DNA from: Candidatus Harrisonbacteria bacterium RIFCSPLOWO2_02_FULL_45_10c
GTDB taxonomy: Bacteria > Patescibacteriota > Minisyncoccia > UBA6257 > 02-FULL-45-10c
Length of the DNA stretch: 5,192 nucleotides
Direction of reading: 5' to 3'
Assembly: GCA_001818705.1 (NCBI GenBank)
Contig: MHJM01000016.1
Location: forward strand, 235-5,426
Shown here: positions 1-5,099 of the stretch, piece by piece
Layout of the letters: the number at the start of each line of letters is the position of its first letter
Position numbering within the stretch: the first letter of the stretch is position 1
The notes under the pieces: model-generated
Told to the model about the DNA's origin: nothing
The model's database searches: none
Seen by the model: the letters and a program-made list of their open reading frames with translations, nothing else
Translations under genes and position numbers: made by a program

Positions 1-805
1 TAAGGCCCGCCGAATGTTTCCGCAATTCATAGAGGACCTCATCCATTTCAAAAGACGCCAGAATTGTTTCCACGAGTACCGTAGCTTTGATGGTTCCTTC
101 CGGAATGCGCAGAAGTTCTTGAGCCCGCCGGAAAACATTATTCCAAAGGCGCGCTTCGTAGCGGCTTTCCATTTTCGGCAGATAGAAATACGGGCCGCTG
201 CCTTTAGCCATCAGCGCTTTTGCGTTGTGAAAAAAATACATGGCGAAATCAAACAGCGAAGCGGAAACCGGCTGGTTATCAACTAGGACATTTTTTTCCA
301 CCAGATGCCAGCCGCGCGGCCGAAACATCAGCGTAGCGGTTTTTTCATTTAACTTATATTCTTTCTCATCGGAAGAAAAGGCGATCGTGCCGCGGATTGC
401 GTCATAAAGATTGATTTGCCCTTGGACGATGTTGTCAAATAGCGGCGATTCCGAATCTTCGGCGTCCGCCATATAGACATCGGCGCCCGAGTTGAGAGCG
501 TTGATGACCATTTTGCGGCTACTGGCCGGGCCGGTAATTTCCACCCACCGTTTTTTAAGGTCCGGAGGAACCGGCGCCACTTTCCAGTTCCGTTTGCGGA
601 GATTCTCGGTTTCTTTGAGAAAATCCGGCAATATGCCGCTGTCAATGCGGCGCTGGACTCGGATTCTCCTTTGCAACAACCATTCGCGCTCTCTAGAAAA
701 TTCATTTACCAGTAATGCTAAAAAAGCTAAGGCGTCTTCGGTAAGGATGCGCTGATATTCCGGTTTATAATTTCTGACCCGCACTTGATTCCACTGCATT
801 TCCAT
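1..805 (-). CDS. aceB: Malate synthase A, N-terminal half (runs off left edge)
   Basis: Malate synthase condenses glyoxylate with acetyl-CoA to give malate and CoA, the second step of the cytoplasmic glyoxylate shunt. The frame is open from ATG 805 to the edge, giving 268 residues. The Escherichia coli enzyme has about 530, so roughly half is present. It aligns from memory with E. coli AceB throughout: LPDFLKETENLRKRNWKV near 69-86, VEITGPASSRKMVINALNSG near 102-121, MADAEDS near 126-132, the RPRGWHL active-site motif at 162-168, SLFDFAMYFFHN near 185-196, GSGPYFYLPK near 203-212 and TIKATVLVETI at 238-248. By family knowledge, E246 should be a metal-ligand glutamate. The last residues, LRKHSAGL, begin the malate synthase signature; the aspartate-bearing part lies outside. 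K263 replaces the usual acidic or amide residue before the histidine. The start is fixed by GGAG (813-816) seven bases upstream. Isocitrate lyase is not visible and could lie downstream, beyond the edge. Confidence 0.95.
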   Translation of the reverse strand, partial: MEMQWNQVRVRNYKPEYQRILTEDALAFLALLVNEFSREREWLLQRRIRVQRRIDSGILPDFLKETENLRKRNWKVAPVPPDLKKRWVEITGPASSRKMVINALNSGADVYMADAEDSESPLFDNIVQGQINLYDAIRGTIAFSSDEKEYKLNEKTATLMFRPRGWHLVEKNVLVDNQPVSASLFDFAMYFFHNAKALMAKGSGPYFYLPKMESRYEARLWNNVFRRAQELLRIPEGTIKATVLVETILASFEMDEVLYELRKHSAGL

Positions 806-812
806 TCTTATT

Positions 813-842
813 CTCCTTTTTAATTTATTTGGGAATTAAAAA
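813..842 (-). promoter_or_regulatory. aceB leader: AT-only hairpin abutting the Shine-Dalgarno
   Basis: Read on the minus strand, the leader holds TTTTTAATT (834-842) and its exact complement AATTAAAAA (817-825) around an eight-base loop. The second arm runs directly into GGAG (813-816), the ribosome binding site of aceB. The nine pairs are all A-T, so the hairpin is weak as RNA. It could tune ribosome access or serve as a DNA operator. The inverted repeat is seen directly; any function is inference. Confidence 0.4.
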
Positions 843-853
843 ACTGATAGTAT

Positions 854-880
854 ATTATAGATTTTTTATTTACTTGTCAA
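854..880 (-). promoter_or_regulatory. Promoter of aceB
   Basis: On the minus strand TTGACA (875-880) and TATAAT (854-859) both match the sigma-70-type consensus exactly. They are separated by 15 bases, a little short of the usual 17. Transcription would begin near 847, giving a leader of about 40 bases before ATG 805. The -35 lies only 11 bases from the -35 of the divergent kimA promoter, so the two polymerases or a shared regulator could interfere with each other. Confidence 0.6.
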
Positions 881-891
881 AAGTACGCAGG

Positions 892-919
892 TTTACCAGT
901 GAGCGTTATAAGTTATAAT
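892..919 (+). promoter_or_regulatory. Promoter of kimA, nearly leaderless
   Basis: TATAAT (914-919) is a perfect -10. TTTACC (892-897) is a plausible 4/6 -35 with a 16-base spacer. Only ten bases separate the -10 from the kimA ATG at 930, so the expected transcription start is at about 926, within a few bases of the start codon. No Shine-Dalgarno is visible, which agrees with a leaderless message. The -10 lies in the second of two identical GTTATAA heptamers (905-911 and 912-918). Confidence 0.55.
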
Positions 920-929
920 AAGATTTAAG

Positions 930-2783
930 ATGTTTAAAAAAATCAAGCATTATTTATTGGGAAAGCCGCTGGTAACCAAGGCGGTTTCCGAGGAGCGCCT
1001 GACCAATGCGCAGGGGCTGGCCATTTTCGCTTCGGATGCCCTTTCTTCCACTGCTTACGCGACGGAGGAAATTTTATTGGTGCTGGCCGGCGGCGGATTA
1101 GCAGCCGTATTTTTTTCGGTGCCGATCGCGGTTGTTATCGGTTTATTGATTTTATTGGTTTCGTTTTCGTATCATCAGGTAATCCATGCTTATCCGCAGG
1201 GCGGGGGAGTTTATAATGTAGCACGGCGGAATCTTGGCGAATTTCCGTCCCTACTCGGCGCTTCTTCGCTTTTAGTGGACTACGTTCTGACCGCGGCGGT
1301 TTCCGTAGCTGCCGGCGTCGCCGCCATTACTTCCGCATTTCCATCGCTTTTTGCCCACCGGATATTTTTAAGCGTACTAGTGATTTTATTTTTAATGTGG
1401 ATGAATTTGCGGGGAGTGCGGGAATCCGGCCGGATTTTTTCCATTCCGACCTATATTTTTATTGCTGTTTTTTTGGGAATGATCGGCTACGGCATTTGGC
1501 GGCAGCTGAGCGGCACTTTTCCAACCGTCTCTTCCGCCGGAGCGCCGCTGGAATCATTGGGGGCGATAGGAGTTTTTTTAGTGATTCGCGCTTTTGCCGC
1601 CGGGTGCACGGCAATGACCGGCATTGAAGCGATTTCTAACGGCGTCCAGGCATTCAAAGCCCCGGAATCGGAAAATGCCGCTCGCATCCTTACCAGAATG
1701 GCGGTTCTTTTAGGAATTATTTTTATCGGCATTACTCTGTTGGCGTATTGGGGGCATGCCGCTCCGGTTCAGGGCGAAACGATTGTTTCGCAAATTGCCC
1801 GCACTTTATTCGGTCGCACCCCATTTTATTTTTTAATTCAGGGCGCCACGGCTTTAATTTTACTTCTGGCAGCCAATACTCCTTTTGCCGGCTTTCCCAG
1901 AGTGGCGTCGCAACTGGCCCGGGACGGATATTTCCCGCGCCAGTTTCTTAATCTGGGATCACGGCTGGTATTCGGGAACGGAATCATTGCGCTTTCGCTT
2001 ACCGCCGCGTTTCTAGTGTGGTTTTTTAACGGCGATGTCCACGCGCTTATTCCGCTTTATGCCGTCGGCGTTTTTCTCGGCTTTTCTATTTCCCAATTAG
2101 GAATGGTCGTCCATTGGATAATCGAAGGCAAAGGCCGGGTCGGAAATATTTCCCTGAATATTACCGGATTTTTTGCCACCGCCGTTGTTTTCATAATCGT
2201 ATTTTTTTCCAAGTTTGTTCACGGCGCCTGGCTGCTGATTCCCGCCCTGTTAGCACTGATTATTTTCATGAAAGCGATTAAAAGGCATTACGCCAAGATT
2301 GAAAAAAGCTTGGAACTGGATGAAATGCCGCTGCCGGCGGTATTGCCGGATAAAACGATGGTGATGCTGATTTCCAGATTGGACCGTTCGGCGCTCCACG
2401 CGCTTCAATTCGCAAAATCTTTCCAGCCGGCGCGGATTTGCGCAGTGCATGTGGCGATTGACCAGGAGGCCGGGGAGCGGCTGAAAAAAGATTGGCAGAA
2501 GCACGCGCCCGATGTGCCGATAGACATTATTTACTCGGAGTACCGGGATCTTATCGGGCCGATCCTCGCTTATCTTAAAAACTTGGACAAACGGTGGATC
2601 AATGATTCCATAATCGTCGTTCTCCCTCAGGTGGTTCCGGAAAAGTGGTGGCATTATTTTTTACATAACCAGACGACGCTCCGTTTGCGGGTGGCGATTG
2701 ACCAGGACCCGGAAATTCCGGCGCAGATTCTGGAAGTTCCGGTCAAGACCACCACTAAGCTTCGCCGGAGTATATTGCAATGA
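930..2783 (+). CDS. kimA: KimA-type high-affinity potassium importer (APC superfamily)
   Basis: This 617-residue inner-membrane protein matches Bacillus subtilis KimA (formerly YdaO, about 607 residues), a proton-coupled potassium importer of the APC fold. Residues about 28-455 form the multi-helix transporter, about 12 segments. The SDALSSTAYATE motif (35-46) places D36 and Y43, and D117, Y118, T121, T230, E233 and Y377 also fall at the numbers I recall for the potassium-site and gating residues of B. subtilis KimA. YPQGGGVYNVA (88-98) and YAVGVF (377-382) are further family hallmarks. Residues about 475-606 form the cytosolic UspA-like domain, which in B. subtilis receives c-di-AMP inhibition; I cannot tell from sequence whether that holds here. 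No c-di-AMP riboswitch fits in the short upstream region. The start is ATG 930, with a promoter at its door and no Shine-Dalgarno. The gene is followed after one base by rsmE. Older annotations would say amino acid permease. Confidence 0.9.
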   Translation: MFKKIKHYLLGKPLVTKAVSEERLTNAQGLAIFASDALSSTAYATEEILLVLAGGGLAAVFFSVPIAVVIGLLILLVSFSYHQVIHAYPQGGGVYNVARRNLGEFPSLLGASSLLVDYVLTAAVSVAAGVAAITSAFPSLFAHRIFLSVLVILFLMWMNLRGVRESGRIFSIPTYIFIAVFLGMIGYGIWRQLSGTFPTVSSAGAPLESLGAIGVFLVIRAFAAGCTAMTGIEAISNGVQAFKAPESENAARILTRMAVLLGIIFIGITLLAYWGHAAPVQGETIVSQIARTLFGRTPFYFLIQGATALILLLAANTPFAGFPRVASQLARDGYFPRQFLNLGSRLVFGNGIIALSLTAAFLVWFFNGDVHALIPLYAVGVFLGFSISQLGMVVHWIIEGKGRVGNISLNITGFFATAVVFIIVFFSKFVHGAWLLIPALLALIIFMKAIKRHYAKIEKSLELDEMPLPAVLPDKTMVMLISRLDRSALHALQFAKSFQPARICAVHVAIDQEAGERLKKDWQKHAPDVPIDIIYSEYRDLIGPILAYLKNLDKRWINDSIIVVLPQVVPEKWWHYFLHNQTTLRLRVAIDQDPEIPAQILEVPVKTTTKLRRSILQ

Positions 2784-2784
2784 A

Positions 2785-3486
2785 ATGAAGTTGCACCGTT
2801 TTTTTATTGACCCGCGATTAATACAGGGAAACCGCATTGTTTTTAGCGACCGGGAGATCGCAAATCAGCTGAAAAAAGTCCTGCGGATAAAATCCGGAGA
2901 CGAGGTTTTATTTTTGGACGGCTCGGGAAAAGAATATTTAACTGTCCTTGATTCTCTGGACTCTTCGGGTATCAAGGGCAGGGTAGTAAAAGTTTCCGAA
3001 AATAAAAATGAGCCGGAATTAAAAATTACGCTATATCAGTCGCTCTGTAAAAAAGACAAGCTGGAATGGGTGTTGCAGAAAAATACCGAGGTCGGCATTG
3101 CGGCCTTCGCGCCAGTGCTCGCCGAACGTTCGGAAAAGCTAGGATTCAATGCCGAGCGGGCGGAAAAAATTATCCGGGAGGCTGCCGAGCAATCCGAGCG
3201 CGGCATTCTGCCGGCCTTATTTAAAATTCAAGATTTAAGCGATGCCCTGAAAAACGCGGCCGGCGAAAAAATAATTCTGGACCGTTCGGGAGAAAATATT
3301 AAAAGTTATAAGTCAACAGTCAATAGTCAAATGTTAAATGTATTTGTCGGTCCGGAAGGCGGTTTTACTGAAAATGAAATTGAGATTGCGAAAAACTCCG
3401 GCGTAAAAATAATTTCTCTTGGCCCGCGAATTTTGCGCACGGAAACCGCCGGCCTGGTTGCGGCGGCGATACTGTTGAATAAATAA
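2785..3486 (+). CDS. rsmE: 16S rRNA (uracil1498-N3)-methyltransferase RsmE
   Basis: RsmE uses S-adenosylmethionine to make m3U1498 in helix 44 of 16S rRNA in the cytoplasm. The 233-residue product is close to the usual length of about 240. Residues 1-70 form the PUA-like RNA-binding domain, with HRFFID near the start. Residues from about 75 form the SPOUT methyltransferase with its trefoil knot. Family motifs are QKNTEVGI (98-105, normally QKATELG), AAEQSERG (133-140), VGPEGGF (188-194) and LGPRILRTETA (212-222), the last two lining the cofactor site. ATG 2785 is chosen because the product then begins exactly where the family does and because it follows the kimA stop by one base. A longer in-frame TTG start at 2698 would overlap kimA by 86 bases. 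GGAG at 2767-2770 is too far upstream to be a good ribosome site, so translational coupling to kimA is likely. An odd heptamer repeat is translated at about 174-184. Confidence 0.95.
   Translation: MKLHRFFIDPRLIQGNRIVFSDREIANQLKKVLRIKSGDEVLFLDGSGKEYLTVLDSLDSSGIKGRVVKVSENKNEPELKITLYQSLCKKDKLEWVLQKNTEVGIAAFAPVLAERSEKLGFNAERAEKIIREAAEQSERGILPALFKIQDLSDALKNAAGEKIILDRSGENIKSYKSTVNSQMLNVFVGPEGGFTENEIEIAKNSGVKIISLGPRILRTETAGLVAAAILLNK
3303..3337 (+). repeat. Five-unit heptamer repeat inside rsmE
   Basis: Units of seven bases start at 3303, 3310, 3317, 3324 and 3331. The three central units all end in AGTCAA and differ only in their first base; the outer two, AAGTTAT and ATGTTAA, are degenerate. Because 35 is not a multiple of three, the units are read in rotating frames as serine-, asparagine- and lysine-rich linker sequence immediately before the VGPEGGF motif of RsmE. 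The periodicity is seen directly. Confidence 0.65.
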
Positions 3487-3509
3487 AAGCCCGCTATGTA
3501 GCAGCGGGC
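3478..3509 (-). terminator. Intrinsic terminator of the small cysteine-rich gene, overlapping rsmE end
   Basis: GCCCGCT (3489-3495) pairs perfectly with AGCGGGC (3503-3509) around a seven-base loop. Read on the minus strand, the stem is followed at once by TTTTATTTATT (3478-3488), a classic U-rich tract. On the plus strand the T-run comes later and is weaker, so it may serve rsmE only partly. The stop codon of the minus-strand gene (3494-3496) lies inside the hairpin, and the U-tract overlaps the rsmE stop. Confidence 0.75.
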
Positions 3510-3694
3510 GATGTGTTTTCTCCGACGAGCGGTTTTTGGCACACGCAGCAATTTGAGGAGTGGGTGTTTTGCGGAATGCCTTTCCCAACTTCTACAGAAA
3601 TGCTGGTTTTATGGCCACAGGGACATTCTACGTAAATAGCGTCGTAAGCTTTTTCACCAAGGCCAAATGTTTGGCGATTCAGGATTTTTGCCAT
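3494..3694 (-). CDS. Small cysteine-rich protein, possible zinc ribbon, unknown function
   Basis: I do not recognise this 66-residue protein. It carries C24-P-C26-G-H28 and, after about 22 residues, C49-C50-V-C52, two knuckles that could bind one zinc ion. It has no signal peptide or membrane segment, so it is probably cytoplasmic. ATG 3694 is preferred over an in-frame TTG at 3718 because AGAGGGG lies just upstream of the ATG at about five bases. A consensus-like promoter upstream and a strong terminator at its end support a real, independently transcribed gene. It is convergent with rsmE (seven bases apart) and divergent from the RMD1-like gene. Alternatives are a small regulator or a redox or metal-handling protein; nothing in the sequence decides between them. 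Confidence 0.7.
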   Translation of the reverse strand: MAKILNRQTFGLGEKAYDAIYVECPCGHKTSISVEVGKGIPQNTHSSNCCVCQKPLVGENTSPAAT

Positions 3695-3720
3695 ATACCC
3701 CTCTTGATTTATAGCCAAAG

Positions 3721-3756
3721 AGGTTATCTACTGTCTTATATAGTAGGAAATAACCT
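3721..3756. promoter_or_regulatory. Interrupted inverted repeat over a promoter, candidate operator
   Basis: AGGTTAT (3721-3727) pairs with ATAACCT (3750-3756), and directly inside them CTACT (3728-3732) pairs with AGTAG (3742-3746), leaving a three-base bulge and a nine-base centre. The repeat covers the -10 and the expected start of the minus-strand small gene. Its left arm lies downstream of that start, so the transcript cannot form the full hairpin. A DNA operator is therefore likelier than an RNA structure. The symmetry is seen directly; the role is inference. Confidence 0.45.
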
Positions 3757-3768
3757 GCGTGCGGTCAA
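3740..3768 (-). promoter_or_regulatory. Promoter of the small cysteine-rich gene
   Basis: On the minus strand TTGACC (3763-3768, 5/6) and TACTAT (3740-3745, 4/6) are separated by the ideal 17 bases. Transcription would begin near 3733, giving a leader of roughly 38 bases with its Shine-Dalgarno just before ATG 3694. Confidence 0.5.
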
Positions 3769-3782
3769 GCCGCAAAACGAGT

Positions 3783-3788
3783 TATACT
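3783..3788 (+). promoter_or_regulatory. -10 element of the RMD1/DUF155-like gene, nearly leaderless
   Basis: TATACT (3783-3788, 5/6) lies nine bases before ATG 3798, the same geometry as at kimA. No clear -35 is seen at the right distance and no Shine-Dalgarno precedes the ATG. The transcript would start at or next to the initiation codon. Confidence 0.4.
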
Positions 3789-3797
3789 TACATTAAT

Positions 3798-4835
3798 ATG
3801 CAACATAAAATAACCACTTTTATCATCGCCGAGGCAAGCAAAGCCAAGCGGGGCAAGGAGGCGCCGCCAACGCCGCCGGTTAAAAGCGCCCCTCATTATT
3901 TCGAGCAATCCGTGCCCACTCAATTCATATTAAGCCAGGAAAAAACCGAGGTTAACAAAATAGAGGTTGAGATTATCGCCAAGACATACCATCCGGACGC
4001 CATTTTGGTTGAGGCGACACTGGAAGTTCCGGATATTTTTGCCGACGGAATTTTAGAGTTAAAAGACGAGCTGCAGGCGAAATGCTACGAATTGGCTAAA
4101 AAGAAAGGCGCTAGAGAAGCGCCGTCGGAGGAGTACACGATTTATCAGATCAGCGGCTATCAAAAAGACCCGGAATTGATTATGCGCACCAATGCGGCGA
4201 AAGTTGCCGGCCTTTTAAAATCGGAAAAACTGGAGTTGGACGAAAACGAAATCAACCATACGCTTTCCTTCCAATTTAAATATGCCAAAGACGATTTGCT
4301 GATCGTTGACTGGGACGGAGCATTTTTATTTGACCCGGACGGCGAGGTCGGAGAAACCGTCGAGCTTTTGGAACTCGCCAATTATCAATTGCTCCGGTAC
4401 CGCATATTGGATGAGGATTTAGATAAGCGGATGCGCCGCATTTCAGAAATCGCCCAGCCGGATGAACACGATAAAAAGCCCTGGTGGCTTAGTTTCCCCA
4501 GAAAGGTGGTTACCCAGGAGTTCCGGGAGATAATCGAAGTCCGCTCCCAGGCCATCAGCCAATTCGAATCGGTAGAACGGGATATCAAACTGATCGGCGA
4601 TTGGTATTCAGCCCGGCTTTATGATTTACTTTCTAAAAAGTTCCGGCTGGACGAGTGGCGCCAGACGATTAAGGAAAAACTGGAATCTCTGGAAGACGTC
4701 TATACCATTGCTTCGGAAAATCTCGGCATGTCGCGCATTCAGATGCTGGAATTGATTCAGATCTGGGGATTCTTTATTCTCCAGGTTGGCTGGCTGGTGC
4801 TTATAGTATTGGAGTTTATTTATTTCACCAGATAG
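3798..4835 (+). CDS. RMD1/DUF155-like tail-anchored membrane protein, unknown function
   Basis: This is a 345-residue protein of no known reaction. Residues 1-35 are polar and low-complexity. A mixed alpha/beta domain follows, with the motif VDWDGAFLFD around W172 and then ELLELANYQLLRYR (189-202). The region from about 200 to 315 is strongly charged and probably helical, with coiled-coil potential. Residues about 323-342 form one hydrophobic segment ending in a short FTR tail. This order, a globular domain, long helices and a C-terminal membrane anchor, resembles the RMD1/YagE (DUF155) family, whose members are membrane-linked and poorly characterised; the assignment is from memory of the pattern and is moderate. 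Most of the protein would face the cytoplasm. ATG 3798 is chosen over an in-frame GTG at 3759 because a -10 element sits between them. No terminator follows; the heptamer array and tRNA-Ala lie directly downstream. Confidence 0.8.
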   Translation: MQHKITTFIIAEASKAKRGKEAPPTPPVKSAPHYFEQSVPTQFILSQEKTEVNKIEVEIIAKTYHPDAILVEATLEVPDIFADGILELKDELQAKCYELAKKKGAREAPSEEYTIYQISGYQKDPELIMRTNAAKVAGLLKSEKLELDENEINHTLSFQFKYAKDDLLIVDWDGAFLFDPDGEVGETVELLELANYQLLRYRILDEDLDKRMRRISEIAQPDEHDKKPWWLSFPRKVVTQEFREIIEVRSQAISQFESVERDIKLIGDWYSARLYDLLSKKFRLDEWRQTIKEKLESLEDVYTIASENLGMSRIQMLELIQIWGFFILQVGWLVLIVLEFIYFTR

Positions 4836-4843
4836 TTATGTCG

Positions 4844-4878
4844 GCTATATGCCATAAGCCACAAGCTATCAGCTGAAA
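4844..4878 (+). repeat. Five-unit heptamer repeat upstream of tRNA-Ala
   Basis: Units of seven bases start at 4844, 4851, 4858, 4865 and 4872. Each begins with GC followed by a pyrimidine, and the best pair is GCCATAA and GCCACAA. The array occupies most of the gap between the RMD1-like stop and the tRNA and ends two bases before the tRNA. It lies where a tRNA promoter or 5' leader would be; TTCACC (4824-4829) and TATATG (4846-4851) are a weak promoter candidate. Confidence 0.55.
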
Positions 4879-4880
4879 AT

Positions 4881-4951
4881 GGGCCTATAGTTCAGTGGCA
4901 GAACGGTACATTCGCATTGTACAGGCGGCGGTTCAATTCCGCCTAGGTCCA
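4881..4951 (+). tRNA. tRNA-Ala, anticodon CGC
   Basis: The 71 bases fold as a full cloverleaf. GGGCCTA (4881-4887) pairs with TAGGTCC (4944-4950). The D stem is GTTC/GAAC with a seven-base loop AGTGGCA. The anticodon stem GTACA/TGTAC encloses TTCGCAT, with anticodon CGC reading GCG. A four-base variable region is followed by T stem GGCGG/CCGCC with loop TTCAATT. The third acceptor pair is G-T, the G3:U70 pair that is the universal identity signal of alanyl-tRNA synthetase, which confirms the anticodon reading. The discriminator base is A. No CCA is encoded, so CCA-adding enzyme must supply it. No clear terminator follows. Confidence 0.95.
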
Positions 4952-4985
4952 CTATATTTTAGTTATTAACATCCTTTCAGTGTAG

Positions 4986-5043
4986 GGATATCCGGATTTG
5001 CTATACTTATAATAGAGCTGTAAAACAGCTTAAATTACGTAAT
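4986..5043 (+). promoter_or_regulatory. Palindrome-rich control region before the last gene
   Basis: This part of the 148-bp spacer holds back-to-back -10-like boxes TATACT (5002-5007) and TATAAT (5008-5013) without a convincing -35. Next comes a six-pair hairpin, AGCTGT (5016-5021) and ACAGCT (5025-5030), with a three-base loop. Three short perfect palindromes surround them: GGATATCC (4986-4993), ATCCGGAT (4990-4997) and ATTACGTAAT (5034-5043). The rest of the spacer to 5099 is very AT-rich with no further structure I can support. Confidence 0.4.
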
Positions 5044-5099
5044 ATAAAGGTCGATACGGGTTAGTTTATTTACAAAATATTAATTAAATATATAAATAA

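Noticed and set aside
349..705. 118-codon minus-strand frame within aceB
   Set aside because: The adjacent frame encodes continuous malate synthase sequence; this is an out-of-frame shadow, not evidence of a frameshift.
806..929. ydaO-type c-di-AMP riboswitch upstream of kimA
   Set aside because: The gap is only 124 bp, carries two promoters, and the kimA promoter lies next to the start codon; no riboswitch fold or motif is visible.
2250..2654. 134-codon open frame antisense to the kimA 3' end
   Set aside because: It lies wholly inside a well-supported coding region, has no ribosome site or family resemblance, and is a shadow of the other strand.
2781..2783. Recoded UGA (glycine code of some candidate phyla) at the kimA end
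   Set aside because: The protein ends at the expected KimA length and rsmE starts one base later, so UGA is an ordinary stop here.
2698..2784. Longer rsmE start at TTG 2698
   Set aside because: It would overlap kimA by 86 bases and add residues that the RsmE family lacks; ATG 2785 fits exactly.
3303..3337. CRISPR-like array
   Set aside because: Unit length is seven bases with no spacers; it is a simple tandem repeat.
3695..3718. TTG 3718 as start of the small cysteine-rich gene
   Set aside because: The Shine-Dalgarno AGAGGGG sits between this codon and ATG 3694, favouring the ATG.
3759..3797. GTG 3759 as start of the RMD1-like gene
   Set aside because: The -10 element at 3783-3788 lies downstream of it, so the transcript would not contain it; no ribosome site precedes it either.
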